Positions 23,584 to 31,159 of a DNA stretch of 64,000 nt are shown one piece after another (the stretch's first letter is position 1; the number at the start of each line of letters is the position of its first letter). Source of the stretch: Mesorhizobium sp. M2A.F.Ca.ET.046.03.2.1 (GTDB lineage: Bacteria > Pseudomonadota > Alphaproteobacteria > Rhizobiales > Rhizobiaceae); contig NZ_CP034449.1 in assembly GCF_003952425.1 (NCBI RefSeq), forward strand, positions 1,984,001 to 2,048,000, in the 5' to 3' direction. A program made the translations under genes and the position numbers. The notes beneath the pieces were generated by a model that was not told the DNA's origin, searched no databases, and saw only the letters and a list, made by a program, of their open reading frames with translations.

Positions 23584-24756
23584 ATGATGGACAAAGCTTG
23601 GGTATCGGCACGAGAACCCGGACTGCCTTGGGTGGCGGCGGAATATGAGCTCTTGCGCGACCAAGTGCGCCGGTTCGTCGATGAGGAAATCAAGCCCTGT
23701 GCGGATCCCTGGGAAGAGAACGGATTCATTCCTCGTCCGATCCTGCGCCGCATGGGCGAACTCGGCTTCTTCGGCATCCGCTACCCTGCCGAGTATGGTG
23801 GCGCCGAGATGGACGCGGTCGCATCAACGGTCTTCGCCGAGGAGCTCGGGCGCTCGACCTACGGCGGCGTCGCCGATGCAATGCTGGTCCATGCCGACAT
23901 GGCTTCCTTATACGTCTTTCATGACGGCACCAAAGCCCAGCGGGCGCGCTGGATGCCGGGCATAATCAGCGGCGAGGTGATCACCGCGGTCGCCATCACG
24001 GAGCCTGATGCGGGCTCGGACGTGAAGGCCATCCGCACACGCGCGCTGCGAGATGGCGACTCCTACGTGCTCGACGGCACGAAGCTCTACATCACGAATG
24101 GCGTCCACGCGGATCTCTACTGTGTCGCAGCCAAGACTGATCCCTCGGCAGGAAGCCACGGGATCACTATGTTCCTCGTCGAGAAGGGGACGCCAGGCTT
24201 CAGTGTCGCGCGCGAGTTGGACAAGCTCGGCTGGCGTTCCTCCGATACGGCGGAGCTCGTCTTTGATGGTTGCCGCATCCCTGCCGAGAACGTGCTCGGC
24301 ACGGAGGGACAGGGCTTCTACTCCATCATGCGCAACTTCCAGAATGAGCGCCTTGTTCTCGCAGGTATGGCGATAGGGATGGCCGAGGCCGCGATCGACA
24401 TGACCCTCTCCTGGGTGAAAACTCGCCGCGCATTCGGGGGCGTCCTATGGGACATGCAGGCGATCCGACAACGCCTTGCGATGCTCTCTGCGAAAGTGGC
24501 GGCAAGCCGTGAGTTTCTCTATGCCACCGCCTGGCGCATGGCGGCGGACGATGATTGCCTGCGCGAGATCTCGATGTTGAAGGCCATCTGCGGCGAACTT
24601 GTCAACGAAGTGTTGTATGCGTGCGTGCAGTTCCACGGCGCCATGGGCGTTATGCGAGAGAGTCCGATCGAGCGCATAGCGCGTGACGCCCGCGTCTTAT
24701 CCATCGCCGGCGGCGCGACGGAGGTGATGCTGGAGGTAGTCGCCTCGATGGCGTGA
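23584..24756 (+). CDS. Acyl-CoA dehydrogenase, possibly acting on carrier-bound aminoacyl group
   Basis: A FAD-dependent acyl-CoA dehydrogenase of about 390 residues. Motifs include ITEPDAGSDVKAIRTRA and LYITNGVHADLY in the FAD/substrate region, RRAFGGVLWDMQAIRQRLA, and HGAMGVMRESPIERIARDAR near the C-terminus. The usual C-terminal catalytic Glu of medium-chain enzymes is Gly here (IAGGATEVML). A Glu in NERLVLAGMAIG occupies the isovaleryl-CoA dehydrogenase position (about residue 255). It follows the NRPS gene by about 75 bp. Relatives beside stand-alone A-PCP modules desaturate aminoacyl-S-PCP, as in prolyl-to-pyrrolyl conversion, so an Asn-S-PCP substrate is plausible but inferred. ATG 23584 or 23587 is the likely start. 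Confidence 0.88.
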   Translation: MMDKAWVSAREPGLPWVAAEYELLRDQVRRFVDEEIKPCADPWEENGFIPRPILRRMGELGFFGIRYPAEYGGAEMDAVASTVFAEELGRSTYGGVADAMLVHADMASLYVFHDGTKAQRARWMPGIISGEVITAVAITEPDAGSDVKAIRTRALRDGDSYVLDGTKLYITNGVHADLYCVAAKTDPSAGSHGITMFLVEKGTPGFSVARELDKLGWRSSDTAELVFDGCRIPAENVLGTEGQGFYSIMRNFQNERLVLAGMAIGMAEAAIDMTLSWVKTRRAFGGVLWDMQAIRQRLAMLSAKVAASREFLYATAWRMAADDDCLREISMLKAICGELVNEVLYACVQFHGAMGVMRESPIERIARDARVLSIAGGATEVMLEVVASMA

Positions 24757-24813
24757 GCCCAATGCGCGGCACTGAGGACATCGCTCTCTGGCGTTGATTA
24801 TAGGAGGGCTGCG

Positions 24814-24930
24814 TTAAGGGCCCTTCGGACGGTGGGTAGGGTAGCTGATGGGGTCTTTCGGCTGTTTTTCCCCACCCGCTCTCAGGCGGCGCTGAAGGAA
24901 AGCATAAGCGGTCATTGTCATGGGCGCCCG
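24814..24930 (-). pseudogene. Probable transposase C-terminal remnant
   Basis: A short minus-strand frame reading APMTMTAYAFLQRRLRAGG and ending at TAA 24814 resembles the C-terminal tail of rhizobial IS4/IS701-like transposases (TAYAFLQ.RRL). No terminal inverted repeat or upstream transposase body is intact. It lies in the convergent gap between the acyl-CoA dehydrogenase and the GH16 gene, and suggests a past insertion. Confidence 0.35.
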
Positions 24931-25094
24931 TCGATGCAGGCCCCGGCAGGGGCGGACTGCGTCACGTCGGTGGTCGCCGATCCGGCGCCCACCGACGGCT
25001 TGCATCCGTTGCGCTGGCCGTCTCGCTGCTCGCAGCTTAGTTCCTGCTCCGTTCTGTCGAGCGGTACATACGCTCACTTTCGTGTCGTCACTCC

Positions 25095-25940
25095 TCAATG
25101 CTGTCGGTCCATGTTCAGGTGGTAGACCTGAACGTCGGTCACCTCCAGTTCGAGCGTTGCCGGGGTCGAACTGTCGTAGGCCGTGTGCCAGCCAGACGCG
25201 CTGCTGTTGGCGACACTCAGACTAATGAGCAGGGTCATGGCACCGGTCGGCACGTTCGTAGTGACGGTTCGCTTGAGCACACCATCGAAATAGAACTCGA
25301 TTGACACCCCCGGTATGTACTCCATGCCCCAGACGTGATAGCCGACCGACAGGTCCACACCAGCATCGAAGAACCGCTGCTCGTTGGTGGCAGCCAACAA
25401 AGCGTTTGCCAGCACCGCGTTGGCCGACACGGAGCCGCTGAGGAACCCGCCCTCCTGCGTGTCGATCTCGGCCCCGCCCTCGAGATGCCAGAAGCCTGGC
25501 CATCCGCCAGTGCTGACGTCCGGTTGCTTCATGCGTATCTGAGCGTAGCCACCGGCAAACGTGAACTTGCCGTGCGTGCAGATAGCGCCCGACTTCCACG
25601 TGTACCCGGCGAACCGGTTGCTTCTCGTCGCAACGATCTTCAAGCCTGATGGGCCAGTGCTGATCTGGGCCGGGTCGAAGTACTCGGCGTCGAACCCGCC
25701 AGCGTTCATCGCGGAGTACGGCGACGGCACGCTCTGCTGCCAGATACCGTTCTGGTCCGCGATCGCCGGTATCCACTTCGTGGAGTCGAGCGAGTGCTCG
25801 GTGAAGGTGTCCTCGAATATCAGCTGACTGGTAGTGTACCCAGCTGGCGGCGGCAGCGACGACCCACCGCCCCCACCACCCGTGTCGCACGAGACGATCA
25901 TAAGCGTTGTGAAAGAAATGTACTTCGATATACTTTTCAT
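25095..25940 (-). CDS. GH16 family beta-glucanase, predicted lipoprotein
   Basis: A 281-residue secreted glycoside hydrolase. A lipoprotein signal is visible (FTTLMIVSC, lipobox I-V-S-C at about residue 18), followed by a Gly-rich spacer. The GH16 fold starts at LIFEDTFTEHSLDSTKW. The active-site motif EIDTQE provides the nucleophile Glu, assisting Asp and acid/base Glu. GGYAQIRMKQPDVSTGGWPG and VGYHVWGMEYIPGVSIEFYF are typical substrate-cleft strands. It probably trims a beta-linked EPS at the cell surface, as ExoK-type glycanases do. A second, type I-secreted GH16 protein is encoded at 48481. Confidence 0.88.
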   Translation of the reverse strand: MKSISKYISFTTLMIVSCDTGGGGGGSSLPPPAGYTTSQLIFEDTFTEHSLDSTKWIPAIADQNGIWQQSVPSPYSAMNAGGFDAEYFDPAQISTGPSGLKIVATRSNRFAGYTWKSGAICTHGKFTFAGGYAQIRMKQPDVSTGGWPGFWHLEGGAEIDTQEGGFLSGSVSANAVLANALLAATNEQRFFDAGVDLSVGYHVWGMEYIPGVSIEFYFDGVLKRTVTTNVPTGAMTLLISLSVANSSASGWHTAYDSSTPATLELEVTDVQVYHLNMDRQH

Positions 25941-26559
25941 ATTGCCCTACTCGTAACGAGGGCTTGACCAAGATGCAATTGCGATGGTCGCCGCCGCTCA
26001 CCGATGGCACGGCCAATCTTAAAGCGAAACGACGAGGAGCAGATAGTCGATCGTGAACTATGACAGGTTAGCTCGACTATATTGCGCGGCAGGTGGGCCT
26101 CGACGCGATCATAGGGGCACGAGATTATAGAGGTATCAGTCGGTTTAGCGCTGCTGCCTTACCCTCTTTGTCCTCGCCGCGCATTATCCGACCGCCGCAA
26201 CGCCTTCGCCTCATTCCATGTCGCACGGCAAACGTCGCGCTCCTCATCCCGTGTGAACTCGACATGACCTTGGGATGAATCGGCTCGTTCGGCGCCGTCG
26301 TGAGGTACTCCGCGGCCCGGGCAAGGCTTGACCTTCGTCGATCGGTCGCCGTTGAATTATCCAGCCCATTGGCCTTGGGGCGGCGTGTCGATGCTGATCT
26401 TCGGGTGGTACCTCTTTAGTTCTCGCGATCAGACCTTGATCGAGTGATAAAGTCTGCACAACTGAACGAAGATCGTTGCGGTGCCGTCGCCCGAGCGACT
26501 CCCCTCCGAGCGGGCCCCTCGACAAGCCACTGGCAATAAATCTGCTGGATGGTTCCTGA
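25941..26559. other. Intergenic region upstream of GH16 and FkbM genes
   Basis: About 620 bp between divergent genes. Frames on both strands lack ribosome binding sites and domains. One minus-strand segment around 26250-26420 reads like broken coding sequence (RYHPKISIDTPPQGQWAG), but I cannot identify it. Promoters for both flanking genes are presumably here. Confidence 0.35.
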
Positions 26560-27369
26560 ATGCTCGCAGTCTTGCTCAGAGATTCGGCTATCAAGCTGTA
26601 TGTGCTGACCGCCAAGCTCGGCCTGCAGCGTCTTGCGATCTTCCACCGCGCCTATCTTGCGCTTTATCCCCTCTACAAAAGGTATTTTGAAGCAGGCCCG
26701 ATCGATCAGCTCAGGGAATTCGTGCCAGGCGGATCGCTGGTCATCGATGTCGGCGCCAATGTCGGCTTCTTCACGCTCCGCTTCGCTGAATGGGTCGGCG
26801 ACGGCGGAAAGGTGATCGCCATCGAGCCTGAGGACCAGAATTACAGCGGCCTGATTTCCGCGCTCGAGCACGCAGGTTTCCTTGGCCGCGTTGAGGCGCT
26901 GAGGGTGGTCGCCGCCGCCGAGCCCGGCACGACCTTTCTCGAAATCAACCCGCTTTACCCGTCCGACCACAAGCTTTCCCGGAACGGCACCGGCGTGCCG
27001 GTCACCGCCGTCACGCTTGACGGGCTGCTCGCGGACAAAGGAGCCCGGCGCCCGGCGCTCGTGAAAATCGATGTGCAGGGCGCCGAACTGCTGACGCTTC
27101 AGGGCATGATGGAGATCCTGAGGTTCGCCCGGCCGGCCCTGTTCGTCGAACTTTCCGACCAGGGATTGAACAAGTTCGGGGCGTCCGTTTTGGCAGTCCT
27201 GCGCCTCTTGTCGGATAACGGATACGAGGGATACTTGCTGTCCCGGACCGGGCGTCGAAAGGCAAGCCAAGCCGAGATTGAGGCCAGAACAACCGGAACC
27301 GAATCTGCCGATGTGCTGTTTCTTCCTGACAGGCCGGCGAACAGCGCTTCGCACAGCTCCTTGAACTGA
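26560..27369 (+). CDS. FkbM-family SAM-dependent methyltransferase
   Basis: A 269-residue class I methyltransferase. The SAM-binding motif is LVIDVGANVGFFTLRFAEWV, followed by VIAIEPEDQNYSGL. The FkbM signature VKIDVQGAELLTLQGM is clear. FkbM proteins in polysaccharide clusters O-methylate sugars. It is next to the EPS assembly genes but in the opposite direction to them, and is probably monocistronic. ATG 26560 lacks a strong Shine-Dalgarno; no better start is visible. The final 25 residues are Ser/Ala-rich. Confidence 0.87.
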   Translation: MLAVLLRDSAIKLYVLTAKLGLQRLAIFHRAYLALYPLYKRYFEAGPIDQLREFVPGGSLVIDVGANVGFFTLRFAEWVGDGGKVIAIEPEDQNYSGLISALEHAGFLGRVEALRVVAAAEPGTTFLEINPLYPSDHKLSRNGTGVPVTAVTLDGLLADKGARRPALVKIDVQGAELLTLQGMMEILRFARPALFVELSDQGLNKFGASVLAVLRLLSDNGYEGYLLSRTGRRKASQAEIEARTTGTESADVLFLPDRPANSASHSSLN

Positions 27370-27455
27370 ACGCCGTTCGTTAGCCTTTTTCGGAAACCGG
27401 CTTCTTCGTCGTACTTCTGAGTGACGGAGGAATCGCGCATCAGCGTCCTAGAATT

Positions 27456-27780
27456 TCATCGCGACTTCCATAGCGGCCTTGGCAGTGCCTTGGTAGCTAG
27501 CGCTGGATGTTGGTTTCCCGGTCGCGCTTGCTCGCTCACATGCTCGCGCAGGATCGCCTCGAATTGCGCCCTCCGCTGGTCATTCAGCGTGTCATAGAAA
27601 TCCTCAAGCACGGCCCGTCACCGATTTGACGCTATCCAGCATCACATCGAGCGGCTTGCGGACCGCAGCCCTTCGCGCCGGCGACGTCATCACACCACTT
27701 TGGGCAATTGAAGCTTCGACCACGTCGCTCAGGCTTGCGCGTTCGAGCATCACAAGCGGATCCGCACAAGGCGATCCGTC
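27456..27780 (-). pseudogene. Spy/CpxP (LTXXQ)-like protein remnant, frameshifted
   Basis: One minus-strand frame reads VRKPLDVMLDSVKSV and ends at TGA 27604. The continuation shifts frame to VLEDFYDTLNDQRRAQFEAI and ends at 27456. Together they resemble rhizobial Spy/CpxP-type LTXXQ proteins (MLxxVKxVRPxLxxFYxxLxxxQxAxF). The gene is broken by a frameshift and truncated at its 5' end against the flippase gene. Confidence 0.45.
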
Positions 27781-27782
27781 TT

Positions 27783-29120
27783 TCAAGTCAGGAGCGGCGA
27801 CGGGGGCGATTCTTCGTTCACGACGCCGGCGGCAGAATCAGATTTTATTGCGAAGGTCAAAGTCAGGGCCGCGCACACGCCCTCGATGCTGGTGGCGAGC
27901 GTCCAGCCCAGGACCAGGCCTTCAAGTCCACCAAGCCTCGCTCCAGCTATCACCAAGCCCAGCTCCAGCAATCCGCCAAGCGCGAACCAGCGAGATGCCT
28001 TGCGCATCCTGTCGCCCAACCGCGCCAGCGTGCAGGCATGAAATTTAAGCGTTGTTCCCAGCAGGCTGAAGCCAAGGAAGCGCAGGCTCGAACCGGCGAT
28101 CTCAGCATAGGCCGGATTGAAGACCGCAAGGATCTTCTGCGAATAGGTGAAGATGAAAACGGCGCAGACCAGCGAAAAGAGCAATGACGCCATAACCGAT
28201 ACAAGGATGTCGTGTCTGGATTGTTTCGGGCTCGCTCTCACCACGGGGAACAGGACCGTGGCCATGGCCGCGGGAATCAATGAGGCGATGGTGACCAGCA
28301 TCCATAGGGATACGAAAGCGGCATTGATGGCCGGAGACAGGAGAACCAGGACAACGTAGGGCATGATGATGCCGGGAGCCTGCAAGGCCACGTCGAGCAC
28401 GTAGTGGTCGAAGACCTTGCCCCGCAGCGTACGGAGCAGCTGGAAATCGGGAGGCCCAACGAGACGACGCGCACCGCCCCGGGTCAACAGGTCCACGCCG
28501 ATGATGGACGCCAGAAGACCGGCCACCCAGCTCAGAATAAGCGCGGTATGGGAGGTGTAGCCGCCAACCGCGGCGGTGGCGATCAGCATCAGCTTCAACG
28601 TGCAGAACAGCACTTGCCGGATCATCCTGCCGGTGGCGCGCAGGGTGCCCAGGAACGCCTGGTCGGCCAAGATGGCGAGAACGGTCAGACCGCAGCCGAG
28701 GACGAATGCAACTCCCACGAACCAGCCGCCGATCAGCTCGGTAGAGCTGCCGAAATACGCATGCCCGAAGACGAACAACAAGGCCAGCCCGACCCCCAGC
28801 GCCACCCCGAAGCACAGTGCTGCGGCCACCAGGCCGCGCTCCCTGCCGGGATTCCGGACGATCTCACCCACCAGCATAGTCCCGAGTCCCGCCTCCCCCA
28901 GCGTGCCGATAAGTCCCATCACGGACAGCAAGGCAGAGGTGTTGCCGATCACCTCCGGCGGAAACAGCCGCGCCGCGAGCCACCAATAGACGAACCCGAG
29001 ACCGGCCGCCGCAACCGTTCCGGTTGCCATGGCGCCGGAATTCATCACGAACGCGGCGCTCTTTCGAAGCTCTCGGCGCACGCGAGCAAATGCCGTCCAG
29101 GAGTGGTCTACCGACATCAT
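27783..29120 (-). CDS. Polysaccharide flippase (MATE/Wzx-like membrane protein)
   Basis: A polytopic membrane protein of about 445 residues with 12-14 hydrophobic helices. It begins with a basic cytoplasmic stretch and GAMATGTVAAAGLGFVYWWL, as in Wzx/RfbX and MATE-like lipopolysaccharide exporters. The start is ATG 29120 or 29117, immediately after the stop of the upstream glycosyltransferase at 29123. Longer frames to 29516 run through that gene and are spurious. It is the last gene of the minus-strand EPS assembly block and probably flips undecaprenyl-linked repeat units. Confidence 0.85.
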   Translation of the reverse strand: MMSVDHSWTAFARVRRELRKSAAFVMNSGAMATGTVAAAGLGFVYWWLAARLFPPEVIGNTSALLSVMGLIGTLGEAGLGTMLVGEIVRNPGRERGLVAAALCFGVALGVGLALLFVFGHAYFGSSTELIGGWFVGVAFVLGCGLTVLAILADQAFLGTLRATGRMIRQVLFCTLKLMLIATAAVGGYTSHTALILSWVAGLLASIIGVDLLTRGGARRLVGPPDFQLLRTLRGKVFDHYVLDVALQAPGIIMPYVVLVLLSPAINAAFVSLWMLVTIASLIPAAMATVLFPVVRASPKQSRHDILVSVMASLLFSLVCAVFIFTYSQKILAVFNPAYAEIAGSSLRFLGFSLLGTTLKFHACTLARLGDRMRKASRWFALGGLLELGLVIAGARLGGLEGLVLGWTLATSIEGVCAALTLTFAIKSDSAAGVVNEESPPSPLLT

Positions 29121-29122
29121 TA

Positions 29123-30385
29123 CTATCCCGAACTTTGCTGTGCCGGCACCACGGACCTTCCAGGGGCTGGGCGAAGGACGTCCCGATACACCTGCTCGAT
29201 CCGGGTCACGACCGCTCCGGCCTTGAGGCGCTCGATCCTGGCGAGGCCTGTCGCCTCCAGCCGGGCGAGCAAGGCGCGGTCCTCGAGAAGTCTCTGCATT
29301 GCGCTGGCGAGGGCGTGCGCGTCGCCGCTCGGCACGAGAAGGCCTGTTTCGCCATGATCGACGATATCCGGCATGCCGCCGATGTCGGTTGCAACAACTG
29401 CCTTTCCGGACGCCATCGCTTCCATGATCACTGTCGCGCAGGCTTCTGGCCCCACCGACGGCAGCACGCCGAACAGTGAGCGCCGCCATGCATGCATGAT
29501 GGCAGAATGCGGCCACATGCTGAAGACTTGAACGTTCGGCGGAAATTTGGTTGGCGTATCGGGGACCCGGCGCCCGATCAGGACCAGTTGTGGCGCCCGC
29601 TCCAGGCTGGCATAGGCTTGCAGGAGAACGTCAATGCCCTTGAGGCGCGTCAAGTCACCGACGAACAGGATGAATCCATCCCCGGGGAGCTCCCGCAGGC
29701 AGGCGTCTTCTGGGCCAAGCACTCCGACATCGTCGGGCACGAAGTTGGGGATAACGTCGTAAGGGGCGTGGCCTTGGGTGAGTCCGTTGTGACGGGCCAC
29801 CGCGTGGCTCACCGCGATAAAGCGGTCCACCACGCGCCGAGCGGCGAAGCTCGACGCCCAATTGCCCAAGGTGGTCACAGCTGCCTTCACCGCCCCGTAA
29901 TGCCCAGTGGCGCAAGGCAGGCACTTGGCCGCCGCGGGGCCACTGCAGAGCTGGGCGCCCAAGTGCATGAAGTTCTTCTTCGCGCAGACAAGGCCGTAAT
30001 CATGGAACGTAACCACGAGGCGTGCCCCACTCAGACCTTTGAGCGGCAGGAAGGACGCGTAAATCCAGTTGTGGGCGTGAACGATGTCCGGCTCCTCCTG
30101 GGCTACCAGCCGCTTCAGGGCGAGCATCAGTTCGGGATCCGGGAAGGGCGGCGCATGGCGGCGCTCGGGATCGGCGTGAAGGCCCGACAGACGCTGGAGC
30201 GTGCCGCGCAGGCGATGCACGCGGACCGCGCCGTCCAGCTCGGTTTCGGGCGATCCGGGATGCCACAATGTCCCGACGCTGACATGATGGCCTCGCCGCG
30301 CCAGCGCCGCGCCCAGATTGCGGACGTGACGCTCCTCTCCCCCGATTACCGGAGGATAGAACTGCGATAGCAGCAGGATGCGCAT
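29123..30385 (-). CDS. Family 4 glycosyltransferase
   Basis: A 420-residue GT-B enzyme. The N-terminal MRILLLSQFYPPVIGGEERH carries the Gly-rich GT4 loop. The C-terminal half has FILFVGDLTRLKGIDVLLQA and the donor-binding EX7E region PEACATVIMEAMASGKAVVA. VHAHNWIYASFLPL and FIAVSHAVARHN match typical GT4 acceptor-side segments. It probably adds one sugar of the EPS repeat unit at the inner membrane. It is separated from the upstream membrane gene by 15 bp and abuts the flippase, so all are likely one operon. Confidence 0.9.
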   Translation of the reverse strand: MRILLLSQFYPPVIGGEERHVRNLGAALARRGHHVSVGTLWHPGSPETELDGAVRVHRLRGTLQRLSGLHADPERRHAPPFPDPELMLALKRLVAQEEPDIVHAHNWIYASFLPLKGLSGARLVVTFHDYGLVCAKKNFMHLGAQLCSGPAAAKCLPCATGHYGAVKAAVTTLGNWASSFAARRVVDRFIAVSHAVARHNGLTQGHAPYDVIPNFVPDDVGVLGPEDACLRELPGDGFILFVGDLTRLKGIDVLLQAYASLERAPQLVLIGRRVPDTPTKFPPNVQVFSMWPHSAIMHAWRRSLFGVLPSVGPEACATVIMEAMASGKAVVATDIGGMPDIVDHGETGLLVPSGDAHALASAMQRLLEDRALLARLEATGLARIERLKAGAVVTRIEQVYRDVLRPAPGRSVVPAQQSSG

Positions 30386-30400
30386 GGTCGAGCCTTCATT

Positions 30401-31159
30401 TCAGAAGCGCGGCACCAGCGTCGAAACGCTGCGATACAGCCGGTTGTCTTGCGGTCGATAGAGCCTTGCTTCGGCCCTCTGGCGGATTGCTACGACGGGC
30501 ACCGGGATTTCTTGCGCCCAGGTGGCGCCCGGCGCGACGGGGACCGATCGGAAAACGGCGAACGGTTGCCCATCAAGGGTGATTTCCACGTCGAACCGCT
30601 GAGTTTGGGTCTCGGCGCTCCTGATGCCGACCGTGATCCGGCCGTGCTCGCCACTGGCTGATGGCAACAACCAGAACTCGGTATATTTGAATTCCCGGTG
30701 GACCGCTTCGTCTCTGACGGCAAACGCATAGGCCCCGGTCGCCACAAGCACCGCTAGCATGAGCACGGCCCCCTGCCAAACCCGGACCCGCGCCAGAGCC
30801 GGCCAAGCTGGCAGATCGGGAGTGTCGCGGCGGACGGCGGCCACCAGCGCCGCGGCGGCCGTCACGGTCCAAAACCACAGCGCCCAGCCGAGCGGCGTGA
30901 GGGAGCCTGCGGCGTTCAGTGCAAAGCCCCCGGCGATGCCGACGGCGAGGCTTGCTCCGACCGCGTAGACGATGTGTTGCAACGCGGAGGTCGTGCTGAC
31001 GCCAATGGCCCGCAACACCGTATGGCCTGGGACGAGGAACACCACGGGTGCGCCGAGGGCAACCCGGAGGAGCGCGCTGTCGCTGAAAGCAACGGCCGCC
31101 ACCGCGGCCCCCGCCCACAGGCAGGCGGCCAGAAGGCCCCGCTTGCTAATGGTTCTCAT
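30401..31159 (-). CDS. Membrane protein with C-terminal extracytoplasmic domain (DUF1616-like)
   Basis: A 252-residue protein with about five transmembrane helices (ALLRVALGAPVVFLVPGH, LGWALWFWTVTAAAALVAA, AVLMLAVLVATGAYAFAV). The soluble C-terminus has beta-rich sequence (RITVGIRSAETQTQRFDVEI, APGATWAQEIPVPV). This layout resembles DUF1616-type proteins found with polysaccharide genes. It overlaps the upstream polytopic protein by 14 bp, showing translational coupling. The function is unknown; a partner in polymerisation or chain modification is possible. Confidence 0.65.
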   Translation of the reverse strand: MRTISKRGLLAACLWAGAAVAAVAFSDSALLRVALGAPVVFLVPGHTVLRAIGVSTTSALQHIVYAVGASLAVGIAGGFALNAAGSLTPLGWALWFWTVTAAAALVAAVRRDTPDLPAWPALARVRVWQGAVLMLAVLVATGAYAFAVRDEAVHREFKYTEFWLLPSASGEHGRITVGIRSAETQTQRFDVEITLDGQPFAVFRSVPVAPGATWAQEIPVPVVAIRQRAEARLYRPQDNRLYRSVSTLVPRF

